Assembly (NCBI GenBank): GCA_027364875.1
Contig: DAHXON010000028.1
Coordinates: 1-36,554, forward strand
Reading direction: 5' to 3'
Source of the DNA: Chloroflexota bacterium
GTDB lineage: Bacteria > Chloroflexota > Limnocylindria > Limnocylindrales > CSP1-4
DNA length: 36,554 nt
Shown here: piece after piece, positions 1 to 11,662 of the stretch
Position numbering within the stretch: position 1 is the stretch's first letter
Layout of the letters: each line of letters starts with the position of its first letter
Position numbers and translations under genes: made by a program
The notes under the pieces: model-generated
Seen by the model: the letters and a program-made list of their open reading frames with translations, nothing else
Told to the model about the DNA's origin: nothing
The model's database searches: none

Positions 1-1652
1 TTCCGACACCGAAGCCGACCCCGGTGCCTACCAGGAAGCCGGTCGCTACCAAGAAGCCCGTCGTCACACCGAAGCCCAGCCTCACCTCCGATCCGGCCAC
101 CAACGCGAGCCAGGTCGAAGTCACTGCCCCGCCGGTGACTCCGCCGCCGGCGGCCCCATCCGCCACCCCCGGTGAGATAGCCGCAGTGGTCGCCGCGGCG
201 TCGGGCTCGGTGACTGCCAGCGCGAGTCCCGGCACGCCGGCCGCTCCTGCCGCGGGCAACGAGGGTCCCGGCGGCGGGAACGATGGGACTCCCGCGCCAT
301 CCGGCCCGGGCGGATCCCAGGTCGTTCTGGCGATCGTCGCGCTCGGTGGCGCCATCGCTCTATCGCTCGGGGTCTGGGCGCTCTTCTTCCTGCTGACCCG
401 GCGCCGCCGCCGTGGCAAGGAGGACCGCGCCGGTGACGCCGTCCGAACCACGACCAAGCGCGCCGCGAGGCCGATCGCCTCGCCGGTCCTGGCCACGGCC
501 GCCGCCGTCGAGTTCGAGTTCGTATCGGCACAACTCCCGCCGGTGCCGGCCGTCGACGAATCGCTGATCCCGCGCTGGCGCCGCCCGTCGCTGCAGCAGG
601 TCCGCAAGACCGATCCGTCGCGCGTCGCGGCCGCCGCGGCCCCGGCTCTCTCGTTCGAGGCCGCCGGCATCGTCCCTCTCGCCGACTACGAGCGCCGCCG
701 GATCGGCTACCGGCTGGTGCGGTTGATGGATTCGCCCGACGAGCTGCGCTCGGTCGAAGTGGGTACGCTCGACCAGGGCGACGAGGTCCAGCTGCTCGAG
801 CGGTATGGCGCCTACTGGCGAGTCCTGTGCCCCGACGGCCGCCAGGGCTGGATCCACAGGATGACTCTGCTGGATGACCCGGTACCCGTGGCAGCCGCCG
901 CCGCGACCGGACCGCTGCCTCAGTACGGTTTCGAGGAAGAAGAAGCCGCTCCGGCCGCCACCCAGGAGAGCCTCCTCGAGGTCTACATGGAGGCTCGTCG
1001 CGACATCCTGAACTCGCACGACCGGGGGCCCGGGGCGGAGCCGGTGGCAGCCGAGGCGCAAGACGAGCCGATGCCGGCCGAGCCGGTCGAGGAGTCTGCC
1101 GAGCCGGCGCTCGACACGCCGGAGCAGGCGCACTCGGCGGAGGACGAAGCCACGGACGGCCTGCTCGAGGCCTACATGAAGGCCCGGAGCGACGCGCTTC
1201 GGTCGCTCGGCCATGCCGATGCCGTCGAGCAGCCGCCCGCCGAGACGGACACGGTCGAAGCCGCTGCCCCGGTGATCGCGGCCGGCCCGGTCGCGCCGAA
1301 GCGGTCGCGAACCCGCAAGACGAAAGCGGTCGAGCCCGGAGTCGAGCCGGCGGTCGAACCGGAGGTCGAGCCGACGGAGCCGGCGGCCGCCCAGGCATTC
1401 GAATCCAGTGTGGAGACCGTCCTCGAACCGTCCGCCGAGTCCGCGGTCGAGGAGGCCGCGCAGGAAGACGAGTCACCTGCCAGGCCGGCCGCCAGGAAGT
1501 CGGCCATGCGTTCGGCTAAGAGCGCTTCTTCGGACCCGGTTCCCGTCGCATCACCAGAACATGCTGATGCGCAATATTCGGAACATAGGAACGCGGGTAC
1601 CCGTAAGGCCGCAACCTCGTCCCGGCCTGGTACCAGATCACGTCGCCCTTGA
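1..1652 (+). CDS. Membrane-anchored SH3b-domain protein, 5' end cut by window
   Basis: The reading frame is open to the window edge: codons before the first GTG (24) read as the same Pro/Thr/Lys-rich linker, so the true start lies upstream. Visible order: Pro/Thr/Ala-rich, presumably extracytoplasmic stretch; one membrane helix around residues 102-125 (from the GTG) followed by an RRRRR stop-transfer cluster; then a bacterial SH3 domain around residues 225-285 (GDEVQLLERYGAYWRV, then GRQGWIH). After it comes a long acidic Ala/Glu/Pro-rich tail carrying two copies of a short helical motif (LLEVYMEARRDIL and LLEAYMKARSDAL). SH3b domains usually bind peptidoglycan or peptides; here the Arg cluster would put the domain inside the cell, which is odd. 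The last 45 codons lie antisense to the methyltransferase gene and look unselected. Real gene is likely; function unknown. Confidence 0.72.
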   Translation, partial: PTPKPTPVPTRKPVATKKPVVTPKPSLTSDPATNASQVEVTAPPVTPPPAAPSATPGEIAAVVAAASGSVTASASPGTPAAPAAGNEGPGGGNDGTPAPSGPGGSQVVLAIVALGGAIALSLGVWALFFLLTRRRRRGKEDRAGDAVRTTTKRAARPIASPVLATAAAVEFEFVSAQLPPVPAVDESLIPRWRRPSLQQVRKTDPSRVAAAAAPALSFEAAGIVPLADYERRRIGYRLVRLMDSPDELRSVEVGTLDQGDEVQLLERYGAYWRVLCPDGRQGWIHRMTLLDDPVPVAAAAATGPLPQYGFEEEEAAPAATQESLLEVYMEARRDILNSHDRGPGAEPVAAEAQDEPMPAEPVEESAEPALDTPEQAHSAEDEATDGLLEAYMKARSDALRSLGHADAVEQPPAETDTVEAAAPVIAAGPVAPKRSRTRKTKAVEPGVEPAVEPEVEPTEPAAAQAFESSVETVLEPSAESAVEEAAQEDESPARPAARKSAMRSAKSASSDPVPVASPEHADAQYSEHRNAGTRKAATSSRPGTRSRRP

Positions 1653-2433
1653 CCGTGAAGCCGGCTCTGGTGGCTCGCTCGGCCAGATCGCTCCCGGTGA
1701 AGATATAGCGACCTTCCTGGTAGGCATCCCGAACGATGACCGCGGCGTAGCGGCTCGGGCGGAGAACCCTGCACAGCTCGCGGAAGACGACTTCCATGCG
1801 GTCCAGGAAAGTGGCGTAGTCCGCGCTGTTGGCCAGATCGCCGTCATGCTCGGTAACCATCGCGTAGTCCGTCCGCCGGTTGGCGTGCGACTCGGCGAGC
1901 TTGCCTCCCGCCATCGTGATCGGCAGCTGGATGTTGTAGGGCGGATCGGTCGCGACGAAGTCGACGCTGCCGGCCTCGAGCTCCGGCAGAAGCAGCATGG
2001 CGTCGCCGTGCCGCATCTCCGTTCCGGAGGGGCAGAACGTTCGGACGCCGCCCGGGTCGGCCGTCCCGATGTCTGCGAGCAGGGGACCCTGGCCGCCTCT
2101 CGAGCCCGCCAGCTCGCGGACCAGGTCTTCGTACAGGTCCACCCAGCGCCGCTCGATCTCGATGCCGACGGCCCGCCGGGGTCCGCGGGCGATGGCCGCG
2201 CCGAGGAGCGTCCCTCCGACGCCCGCGAACGGGTCGAGCACCAGCTCGCCGGTAGTGGTGAAGAACTCGATGAGTCGGGCCATGAGCCGCGGCGGCTTGT
2301 TCGCGCCGTGTTGTTTGCGCAGGGCATGTCCGAGCTCGGAGGGGTAGGCGGTCCCCCACACGGACTTGGTGAAGTAGAGCCACTCCTCGCCGGACAGCTC
2401 GTTGAGCACGTTGGCGGGATGTCTCGGGCTCAC
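1516..2433 (-). CDS. Site-specific DNA methyltransferase (N4-cytosine/N6-adenine type)
   Basis: The 305-residue protein has both hallmarks of amino-methylating DNA methyltransferases: the SAM-binding segment [10 protein letters not shown] near residue 70 with a following acidic GIEIE, and the catalytic DPPYN near residue 163. Segment I precedes DPPY, the gamma-like order, although the I segment itself resembles the one that beta-class enzymes carry at their C-terminus. The N-terminal block [14 protein letters not shown] plus HGANKPP looks like a conserved family signature. It would transfer a methyl group from SAM to an exocyclic amino group of a base in a specific DNA site; no restriction gene is adjacent, so it is probably an orphan. 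The GTG start has no Shine-Dalgarno sequence but lies 6 nt behind TAATCT (2440-2445), suggesting a leaderless message. The 3' end overlaps the convergent SH3 gene by 137 bp. Confidence 0.88.
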   Translation of the reverse strand: MSPRHPANVLNELSGEEWLYFTKSVWGTAYPSELGHALRKQHGANKPPRLMARLIEFFTTTGELVLDPFAGVGGTLLGAAIARGPRRAVGIEIERRWVDLYEDLVRELAGSRGGQGPLLADIGTADPGGVRTFCPSGTEMRHGDAMLLLPELEAGSVDFVATDPPYNIQLPITMAGGKLAESHANRRTDYAMVTEHDGDLANSADYATFLDRMEVVFRELCRVLRPSRYAAVIVRDAYQEGRYIFTGSDLAERATRAGFTVKGDVIWYQAGTRLRPYGYPRSYVPNIAHQHVLVMRREPGPKKRS

Positions 2434-2606
2434 TTCGGGAGATTAGCGGGCCCGGGCAGGCTCCGCTGCGTGGCCGCGGCCCCGCCGGATCCCGTTTCCG
2501 GCCCCCGCCGGCCGCGGTGCGGGCCGCTGGGACCCGGTGGTACGAAATCGCCGCCCGTCCAATGCCACGATCGGATTACCCTTTCCTGGATCGAGGGGAG
2601 CGATTT

Positions 2607-5600
2607 GTGCCGCGCTGTGCGGCGGCCCAGTTTGCAGGACCTTCGATTTTGGGAATGATCACCGGACACGATCGCGGCGGAGTGAGCCGCACCTTCGACG
2701 GACACCCGCATGTCCGGCGTTTGTGCAGCGAGCGATTCGTCGGTCGCGAGCGCCAGCTGGAGCGAGTGGCCGTCGGGTTGCAGAGCGCGACCGACGGACG
2801 GCCGAGCGCGCTGATCCTCTCCGGAACCTCCGGCATGGGTCTGAGCCGGCTGCTGGCCGAGACGCGCCGGCGCATCGGGGCGCTGGCCGAGCCATTCGCC
2901 GCCGTCCACGGGGTCGCGACGGCGGCCACGTCCGGCGTCGCCTACGCCCCGATCAGCAGCGCCCTGGAGCGCCTCCTCGACCCGCTCCCCGACGAAACCC
3001 TGGCCACGCTGGTCGGCCCCACAGGCGACGCCATCGCCCGGCTGGTGCCCAGCCTTCAGCCCCGCCTGGACGGGCTTGGGCTGCTGCCGGAGCGGCTCCC
3101 CATCGCGGCCCCGGAGTGGCGAGAAGCTCGCATGTTCGAGGCCGTGCTGGGACTCCTCGAGCGGCTCGGTCAGCGACAGCCCGTGGCGCTCATCGTGGAA
3201 GACCTCCACCATGCCGACTCGGCGACGCGAGGCCTGGTCACGTTCCTCTCGCGTGTGACGCGCGGCCAGCGAGTCTTGCTGATCGCCACTTACCAGCAGG
3301 ACCGGCTGCTCAGGACCGACCAGCTCCGGCCGACCCTCGCCACCCTGGCATCGTCGCCATCCGTGACCATGACTGAGGTGCCGCCGCTCGAGCGCGCCGA
3401 GCTCGGGCAGCTCATCGAGGCAATCGAAGGCGGCCGGCCGTCGTCGACGACGCTCCTGCTCGTCGCCGAGCGTTCCCGCGGCAACCCGCTGATCGCGGAG
3501 GAACTGCTCGCCGCGCGCCGAGAGCTGCTCGGCGTATCCCTGTCCGGTTCGCTGGACCGTCTCGTGACGGCGCGGGCCAACCTGCGTTCGCCCGAGTGCC
3601 GCCGGGTGCTCCGGCTGATGTCGCTCGCCGGCGGTCCCGTGCATCTGCCCACTCTCCTCTCCATGGCCACGGAGTTCGAGTCGCGGTCTCCGTCCCGTCC
3701 GCCGCGGTCCACCGTCGCCTCGCGGCCCGGCGATACGCTCGAGGCGGACATGCTGATCGGCCTGGCCGAGGCGCTCGAGCACGGATTCCTCGTGGAATCG
3801 GAGGGCGACCCGAGCCGGACCCGCGAGCTGGAGCTCGAGCGCGAAGAGGAGCAGGACCGCCGCGACGGAGAACACCGTGGTGACCTGGAGCGGCGAGCCG
3901 AATCCGACCGTCGCGATCCGGACAGGCGCACCGAGGCGGCTCGCCGCGGGGACGCCGATCATCGGGCGCGCCGGGGGGCGCACGGCCAGGCCGCCGCAGG
4001 CGCCCCGTACGTCGACTCGGGCCGCGCCATCGCTTTCCGCCACGAGCTCATCGCCGAGGCAATCGCCGCCGATCTCCTGCCCGCCACGCGGCGCCGGTAC
4101 CACTCCGCCCTCGCGGCCGCTTGGGATGCGGAGCCCCGCCGTCGGCCGGCCGCCGCGCTGGCCCACCACCTGGCCGCTCACCAGCTCGTGGAGGCCGAGA
4201 ATGCGGCAATGGAAGCGGCCGTCGAAGCGGAGCAGCTCGACGCCGGTGCCGATGCCGTGGCCCACTACGAGTGCGCCCTGAGTCTCTACGAGATCGCCCG
4301 CCAGGGAGAGCCGGGGCCTCGCCTGTCCGATCTATACCTGCGAGCCGGCGAGGCCGCCTTCAGCGCCGGCGACCCCGCCCGCGCCGCGGCCTACACGGAA
4401 GCCGCGGCCGCTGGCCTGGACGATCTCCGCGAGCGCCCGAACCTGGGCCTCGTCATGGAGAAGCTCGGCCATTACCGGCGGGCGGCCGGCGATCACGAGG
4501 GATCGCTCGCCGCCTACAAACGGGCGGTGGAGCTCGTCCCGGCCGAACCGACGGAGGCCCGCGCCCGCGTCCTGGCTTCGATGGCTCAGTTCCGGATGCT
4601 CGAAGGCGTCTTCTCGGAGGCCAAGCGATACGCCCAGGAGGCCCTGGAGGTGGCGACCGCGGCCGGGGAAGAAGCCCGCCAGGAGATGCTCCACGCGAGC
4701 TGCACCCTGGCCGTGGCCGACGCCTGGGGCGAGGATCCGGAGCCCGCGGTCTGGAAGCTCCGCCAGACCCGCGACGAGGCGGCCGAGCTGGGCCGTCTCG
4801 ACGACCTGTTCCGCGTCTATGCCAATCTGACAACCGTCCTGGATCTGCTGGGCCGGCGCGACGAGGCGATCGCGATCGCCTACGAAGGCATCGCCGAAGC
4901 CGAGCGGGCAGGCCAGGCGACCGTCTACGGAAACTTCCTTCGCGCCAACGCGGCCGACTCACTGTTCTTCCTTGGGCGCTGGCCCGAGTGCCGCCGCCTC
5001 TGCCTGGACGCTCTCAGCTGGAACCCGGTGGGCATCTGGTTCCTCTCACCGCTGCTGACCCTGGCCACGCTGGAGGTCGCGACGAACGCGGGCGAGTCGG
5101 CGGGCCGGCTGCTCGGCCAGGTGCTGCTGGCCATCGAGACCGTCCAGGATCCGCAATTCTCCGTGCCGGCCCAGCAGACCGCCGCCGCCTACGCGCTCTG
5201 GCAGGAGGACCTGGTGGACGCCCACAAGGCCGCCGAACGGGGCTGGCTGCGGGTCAGCGACACCGAAGACTGGCTGCTCATGGCCAAAATGTCGTCCACG
5301 TACCTGGAAGTGGAGGCCGAGATCGGCGTCGACGCCCACCGTCGCCACGACTTCGCTCTCCTCGCCGCGGCCCGCGAACGCAGCATGCCGGTCATGTTGC
5401 GCGCCGAAGCCGTCGTCCGGGCCTGCGGAGTGTCACCCAAGTCGGGGTCGCGGCAGCAGGCCGACCTTGCGATACGGACGGCCCGGGCCTATCGCTGCCG
5501 CCTGGAGGGCCGCGACGATCCGGCCACGTGGAAGGCGCTCGCGGCCGACTGGCTGGTCCTCGGCGATCCCTACGAATCGGCCCGGGCGCGCTGGCGCGAA

Positions 5601-6149
5601 GGCGAAGCTCTGCTCGATCTCGCCCACGGCCGTTCCACTCGGACCGTGGCCCGCGAGCCGCTGGTCGCCGCTGCCGAGGCCGCCTACAAGCTGGGAGCCT
5701 GGCCGCTCCTGCGCTCCGTCGCGGAGCTGGCCCGACGGGCCATGATCCCGCTTCCCAAGCAGATCGAGGCCACGCTGGAGGGCCGCCTGGAATCGGCTGC
5801 CCTGGCTCCCCGAACGGGGACTCGCGCGGCAATCGGCAGCCGGCAGGCTGCTCCCGGTCCTGCCGCCCGACCCGCCGCGGCGTCGCACGGCGATCAGCCG
5901 CTCATGGCGGACTTCGTGGCGCCGTCCGGCCGGGCGCCCACGCACGACTTCGGGCTGAGCAAGCGCGAGCTGGAGGTTCTGGCGCTGATCGCCGAGGGGC
6001 GGAGCAACCCGGAGATCGGCCGCCAGCTGTTCATCACCCGCAAGACCGTCGCGGTCCACGTCAGCAACATCCTGACCAAGCTCGGCGTGGCGGGTCGAGT
6101 CGAGGCCGCAGCGGCGGCGATCCGGCTGGGTCTCACAGAGCGCGAGTAG
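2607..6149 (+). CDS. Large LuxR-family regulator with STAND-type ATPase and TPR-like repeats
   Basis: A protein of about 1180 residues. Order: short N-terminus; FVGRERQLE entry motif; P-loop position at residues 73-80, where the sequence is GTSGMGLS (Leu in place of the usual Lys); Walker [13 protein letters not shown] at 193-204; the rest of the STAND module; a highly charged Arg/Asp/Glu-rich insert at about 402-470; helical TPR-like repeats from about 500 to 1050; a linker; and a LuxR/GerE helix-turn-helix at about 1117-1175 ([15 protein letters not shown], then [10 protein letters not shown]). LAL/MalT-like regulators of this plan bind a ligand and nucleotide, oligomerise and activate transcription. 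Start: GTG 2607 has a strong ribosome-binding site (GAGGGGAG, 2593-2600, 6-nt spacer); ATG 2655 is the alternative, and the frame is open from 2517. The ligand is unknown. A strong terminator follows at 6193-6225. Confidence 0.9.
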   Translation: MPRCAAAQFAGPSILGMITGHDRGGVSRTFDGHPHVRRLCSERFVGRERQLERVAVGLQSATDGRPSALILSGTSGMGLSRLLAETRRRIGALAEPFAAVHGVATAATSGVAYAPISSALERLLDPLPDETLATLVGPTGDAIARLVPSLQPRLDGLGLLPERLPIAAPEWREARMFEAVLGLLERLGQRQPVALIVEDLHHADSATRGLVTFLSRVTRGQRVLLIATYQQDRLLRTDQLRPTLATLASSPSVTMTEVPPLERAELGQLIEAIEGGRPSSTTLLLVAERSRGNPLIAEELLAARRELLGVSLSGSLDRLVTARANLRSPECRRVLRLMSLAGGPVHLPTLLSMATEFESRSPSRPPRSTVASRPGDTLEADMLIGLAEALEHGFLVESEGDPSRTRELELEREEEQDRRDGEHRGDLERRAESDRRDPDRRTEAARRGDADHRARRGAHGQAAAGAPYVDSGRAIAFRHELIAEAIAADLLPATRRRYHSALAAAWDAEPRRRPAAALAHHLAAHQLVEAENAAMEAAVEAEQLDAGADAVAHYECALSLYEIARQGEPGPRLSDLYLRAGEAAFSAGDPARAAAYTEAAAAGLDDLRERPNLGLVMEKLGHYRRAAGDHEGSLAAYKRAVELVPAEPTEARARVLASMAQFRMLEGVFSEAKRYAQEALEVATAAGEEARQEMLHASCTLAVADAWGEDPEPAVWKLRQTRDEAAELGRLDDLFRVYANLTTVLDLLGRRDEAIAIAYEGIAEAERAGQATVYGNFLRANAADSLFFLGRWPECRRLCLDALSWNPVGIWFLSPLLTLATLEVATNAGESAGRLLGQVLLAIETVQDPQFSVPAQQTAAAYALWQEDLVDAHKAAERGWLRVSDTEDWLLMAKMSSTYLEVEAEIGVDAHRRHDFALLAAARERSMPVMLRAEAVVRACGVSPKSGSRQQADLAIRTARAYRCRLEGRDDPATWKALAADWLVLGDPYESARARWREGEALLDLAHGRSTRTVAREPLVAAAEAAYKLGAWPLLRSVAELARRAMIPLPKQIEATLEGRLESAALAPRTGTRAAIGSRQAAPGPAARPAAASHGDQPLMADFVAPSGRAPTHDFGLSKRELEVLALIAEGRSNPEIGRQLFITRKTVAVHVSNILTKLGVAGRVEAAAAAIRLGLTERE

Positions 6150-6192
6150 CGAGCTCCAACCCAGCGATCGCCCGCCAGGGCGCCGAGCACAA

Positions 6193-6225
6193 AGAAACCC
6201 GGGCATCACCCCCGCCCGGGTTTCT
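6193..6225. terminator. Bidirectional intrinsic terminator
   Basis: Perfect 12-bp inverted repeat: AGAAACCCGGGC (6193-6204), 9-nt loop, GCCCGGGTTTCT (6214-6225). T-rich ends flank both sides (TTTCT on the plus strand, TTTCTTTG on the minus strand), so it can stop the LuxR transcript from the left and the small peptide transcript from the right. Confidence 0.85.
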
Positions 6226-6245
6226 AAGGTTCTGCGGGACCGGTC

Positions 6246-6311
6246 CTACCAGCGCTTGCCAAACAGATGAACCAACGCAAGCACGACCGGAGCCAGAGCT
6301 ACGAGCGTCAC
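6246..6311 (-). CDS. Putative 21-residue single-helix membrane peptide
   Basis: GTG start at 6311 preceded by an excellent ribosome-binding site, AAGGAG (minus strand, 6318-6323) with a 6-nt spacer. The predicted peptide MTLVALAPVVLALVHLFGKRW is an uninterrupted hydrophobic helix ending in a basic/aromatic anchor, the usual form of bacterial membrane miniproteins that bind larger membrane complexes. It has its own candidate promoter (-35 TTGAGA 6393-6398, -10 TAAGGT 6369-6374, 18-bp spacer) and is followed at 20 nt by the terminator at 6193-6225, so promoter, ribosome-binding site, ORF and terminator line up as one transcription unit. It is not KdpF, CydX or AcrZ by sequence as far as I can tell. 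Partner unknown; MgtC-type and other transporters are possible but that is guesswork. Confidence 0.5.
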   Translation of the reverse strand: MTLVALAPVVLALVHLFGKRW

Positions 6312-6368
6312 TGCCGACTCCTTGTCTTTCGACCTCTCCGCCCACCGCGCAGGCCGCGCGGCTTGGCA

Positions 6369-6398
6369 ACCTTAGGCCGAGGATGCATTCGTTCTCAA
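6369..6398 (-). promoter_or_regulatory. Candidate promoter of the 21-residue peptide gene
   Basis: Minus strand -35 TTGAGA (6393-6398), 18-nt spacer, -10 TAAGGT (6369-6374). Predicted start of transcription near 6362 gives a 5' leader of about 50 nt before GTG 6311. The rest of the gap up to 6588 holds nothing else I recognise. Confidence 0.4.
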
Positions 6399-6588
6399 TC
6401 GACCTTCCGTACGGACAGGTACCTATCGCCGTCCGTGGGGTACTGGCGGCTCCGGCATCCGAACGGGTCATGCGCCGGGCCCGTCCCGCCGACACTTACG
6501 GTGAGGGCCGCGGGTTTGCCGGCGGTGAAGCCCTCGTCAGATGGTGTCCAGCGGGCCTTCCGGCCCCGATTGCGCGCAGGTGAACGCC

Positions 6589-7275
6589 GTGCCGACGGAT
6601 ATTGGCTTCCAGCTCGACCTGTCGATCCGCCTCCTGGTCGCCGCGGCTCTCGGGGCCGGGCTAGGACTCGAGCGCGAGATGCACGGCCATCCGGCCGGAA
6701 TGCGGACACACATGCTCGTCTCGCTCGGCTCCGCGATCTTCACGATCCTCTCGATCTATGGCTTCCGCCAGGTCAGTGGCGGGGCCGCGACCGATCCGAG
6801 CCGGATCGCCGCGCAGGTCGTCACGGGCATCGGCTTCCTGGGCGCCGGCGCGATAGTCAAGTTCGGGCCGAACATTCGCGGGCTCACGACCGCCGGAAGC
6901 CTCTGGGTCGTGGCGTCCGTAGGAATCGCCGCGGGGGCCGGCGCCTACTTCGTGGCCGTTGCCGGAATGCTGATCGCCGCGCTGGCGCTCTGGCCACTTC
7001 ATGTTCTGGTGCAGAAGCTGGAGCTCGGACGCGGCAAGACGCTGCGGCTCCGCCTCAGGCTCAGGAAGCTCGACGCCTTCGCCGGCGTCTCGGCGGTCCT
7101 GCTCAGCCACCACGTCGCCGTAGGATCGATCCAGAGCCGGAAGTCCAGATCCGGCCACGTGATGGATCTCGAGCTGAAAGTGGCGAGCCGGGAGCCGCCG
7201 CACGCCTTCCTCGCCGAGATCGAAGCGATCCCGGGCGTTGCGGTCAAGGCCGTCGTGCAGTCTGAAGAGGCCTGA
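6589..7275 (+). CDS. MgtC/SapB-family membrane protein
   Basis: About 228 residues. The N-terminal half has four or five membrane helices with the family signature GLGLEREMHGHPAGMRTHMLV, then VVTGIGFLGAGAIV and the GLTTAGSLWVVASVGIAAGAG block. The C-terminal half is a soluble ACT-like domain, as in MgtC. Family members respond to magnesium limitation or acid stress and, where studied, modulate F-ATPase or membrane potential; the true activity in non-pathogens is unsettled. Start: GTG 6589 is preferred because it has AGGTG 6 nt upstream and places the first helix at the N-terminus as usual; ATG 6541 would add 16 residues with no membrane character. It stands alone on the plus strand, convergent with the histidine kinase 45 bp away. 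Confidence 0.87.
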   Translation: MPTDIGFQLDLSIRLLVAAALGAGLGLEREMHGHPAGMRTHMLVSLGSAIFTILSIYGFRQVSGGAATDPSRIAAQVVTGIGFLGAGAIVKFGPNIRGLTTAGSLWVVASVGIAAGAGAYFVAVAGMLIAALALWPLHVLVQKLELGRGKTLRLRLRLRKLDAFAGVSAVLLSHHVAVGSIQSRKSRSGHVMDLELKVASREPPHAFLAEIEAIPGVAVKAVVQSEEA

Positions 7276-7320
7276 CTCGATCCGGCGGAGGCGTCGCCGG
7301 CTTAGAGGCCCGTCCCCGGC

Positions 7321-9660
<2,340 letters not shown>

Positions 9661-9847
9661 GATCGTCCCCCGAACCTGCTGGCTGATCGGGGCACGATAG
9701 CCTGCCCCGGGGCCTCCCGCAGTGCGACACACGCCAACCCGCCAGGAGGTTGCCCGCCTGCCGGCCCGAGCATGTTGTACTCAGGCCGTGCGGCCGTCCA
9801 TACGGCGTTCGGGTGACGCCGGGCCGCCAGCCGTCCCGGTTCGAGCC

Positions 9848-11308
9848 CTATAGGGCCTTGACCGCCGTCACGAGGTCCTGGAGGCCCTTCTTGGCATCGG
9901 CGAAGAACATGCCCGTCTTGGGGTTGGCGTAGAGCGGGTTGTCGATGCCGGCGTAGCCGCGGCCCATCGACCGCTTGACGACGATGATGGACTTGGCCCG
10001 GTCCACGTCCAGGATCGGCATGCCGTAGATGGGGCTCGATCGGTCCGCCCGTGCCGAGGGGTTGGTGACGTCGTTGGCTCCGACCACGAGCGCCACGTCC
10101 GTCCGCTCGAACTCGGGGTTGACCTCTTCCATCTCCCGCAGCTGCGGGTAGGGGACGTTGGCCTCGGCGAGCAGGACGTTCATGTGGCCCGGCATGCGCC
10201 CGGCCACAGGGTGGATCGCGTACGAAACCTCGATCCCGCGGGCCTCCAGAAGCGATGCCAGCTCGCGGACCCCGTGCTGAGCCTGCGCCACCGCAAGGCC
10301 GTAGCCCGGAACGATGATCACCTTGCTGGCATAGGCGAGCTGAATGGCCGCGTCGTCCACGGAAACTTCGCGGACCGTTCCGCCCACGCCGGACAGCTCC
10401 GTCTGGCTGCCTTCTCCGGCACCGAAGCCGCCGACGATGATGTTCGCGATGGAGCGGTTCATCGCATTCGCCATGAGTCGCGTCAGGATCGCGCCCGAGG
10501 CGCCGACGAGCGCTCCGGCCACCACGAGCATCACGTTACCGACCACGAAGCCGGCCATGGACACGGCCGTGCCGGTGAAGGCGTTCAGGAGCGAGATCAC
10601 GACCGGCATGTCCGCGCCGCCGATGGGCAGGACCATCGTGATGCCGAAGATCAGGGCGCAGGCAAGCCCGATGGCGAGCAGGATCGAGAGGACGCCCGAG
10701 TCGTAGGTCACGGCGCCCGCGCCGGCCAGGATCAGGACGATCGACACGCTCAAGCCGACCACGATCGTGGCCCAGGTGATGATCCGGCCGCCCGGGATAA
10801 GGATCGGACGACCACGGATGAGACCCATGAGCTTGGCCGAAGCGATCAGCGAACCGGTGAACGTGATGGAGCCGATGAGGACGTCGGCCAGGATGAAGAA
10901 GGTCCGCCAGCCGTCGAGCCCGGGAGCGCCGCCCGCCAGGACCCGCTGGCCGTTGAGCGCCACGAAGTCGTTGAGGGCGAGGAGTGCCGCCGCGCCACCG
11001 CCGACGGCGTTGAACAGCGAGACCAGCTGAGGCATGGACGTCATCGCCACGGTTCGGGCGAGCCGCAGGCCCACCCCGCCGCCGACGACCAGGCCGACCA
11101 CGATGATCACCCAGTTGATCGGCTGGACGCCGTTCTCGGCGACCAGAAGGACCTCCGCCAGGACCGCGATGACCATGCCGGTCGCCGACAGCCGGTTTCC
11201 GCTTCGGGCCGTGGCCGGCGAGTTCATGAGGTGCAGCCCGAGGACGAAGAGGGCGGCCCCGACGATGAAGGCGAGCTGTACCAGATAGCCGATGTTGGTG
11301 CTGTCCAT
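9848..11308 (-). CDS. pntB: NAD(P) transhydrogenase subunit beta
   Basis: 486 residues. The N-terminal two thirds is a bundle of membrane helices (domain II, part of the proton channel). The C-terminal part is the NADP(H)-binding domain III, with the motifs VPGYGLAVAQAQHGVREL, VVGANDVTNPSA and KRSMGRGYAG. Together with PntAA and PntAB it drives hydride transfer from NADH to NADP+ using the proton gradient, supplying NADPH. It is the last gene of the operon: ATG 11308 has a GGAGGG site upstream and lies 9 nt after the pntAB stop. Length and motifs are normal. Confidence 0.97.
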   Translation of the reverse strand: MDSTNIGYLVQLAFIVGAALFVLGLHLMNSPATARSGNRLSATGMVIAVLAEVLLVAENGVQPINWVIIVVGLVVGGGVGLRLARTVAMTSMPQLVSLFNAVGGGAAALLALNDFVALNGQRVLAGGAPGLDGWRTFFILADVLIGSITFTGSLIASAKLMGLIRGRPILIPGGRIITWATIVVGLSVSIVLILAGAGAVTYDSGVLSILLAIGLACALIFGITMVLPIGGADMPVVISLLNAFTGTAVSMAGFVVGNVMLVVAGALVGASGAILTRLMANAMNRSIANIIVGGFGAGEGSQTELSGVGGTVREVSVDDAAIQLAYASKVIIVPGYGLAVAQAQHGVRELASLLEARGIEVSYAIHPVAGRMPGHMNVLLAEANVPYPQLREMEEVNPEFERTDVALVVGANDVTNPSARADRSSPIYGMPILDVDRAKSIIVVKRSMGRGYAGIDNPLYANPKTGMFFADAKKGLQDLVTAVKAL

Positions 11309-11317
11309 CGTCCCCTC

Positions 11318-11662
11318 CTATCGCTCGGGCGTGCCGGCGGCCGGTTTCTCGGCTCCCGTTTTTCCGCCCCCGGGGACGGGTCGTCGTCTGAACATCTGGA
11401 GCATCCGGTCCGTGACCCAGTAGCCGCCCACGACGTTGGCTCCGGCGAAAACCATGGCCACGAACGCAAGGACGTATGCCAGTCCGTTGTCCGCGGTGGC
11501 GGCCAGTCCGATGGCGCCGCCGCGCACGATGCCGTGGATGGAGTTGGTGCCCGACATCAATGGCGTATGCAAAGTGGCAGGAACTCTGCTGATGACCTCG
11601 AAGCCGAGAAGGATCGCCAGGACGAAGACCGTCAGTGAATCGAGCAGGGTGCTGACGTTCAT
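11318..11662 (-). CDS. pntAB: NAD(P) transhydrogenase subunit alpha, membrane part
   Basis: 114 residues with about three membrane helices and the typical block PLMSGTNSIHGIVRGGA. It corresponds to the C-terminal membrane portion of the single-chain PntA of Escherichia coli and completes domain II of the proton channel. Its start overlaps the pntAA stop by 4 nt (ATGA), so it is translationally coupled. The hydrophilic C-terminal tail (GGGKTGAEKPAAGTPER) is longer than I would expect and looks disordered. Confidence 0.95.
   Translation of the reverse strand: MNVSTLLDSLTVFVLAILLGFEVISRVPATLHTPLMSGTNSIHGIVRGGAIGLAATADNGLAYVLAFVAMVFAGANVVGGYWVTDRMLQMFRRRPVPGGGKTGAEKPAAGTPER

Noticed and set aside
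2430-4265. Long antisense open frame (611 codons, minus strand) across the LuxR-type gene
   Set aside because: Arises from codon bias in G+C-rich DNA; no protein motif, and the plus strand encodes clear STAND and TPR features.
4121-6583. 820-codon open frame on the plus strand overlapping the LuxR gene and the terminator
   Set aside because: Composition is Arg/Gly/Pro-rich frame-shifted LuxR sequence and it runs through an intrinsic terminator.
10184-11638. 484-codon open frame on the plus strand opposite pntB
   Set aside because: His/Asp/Arg-rich shadow of pntB with no recognisable domain.
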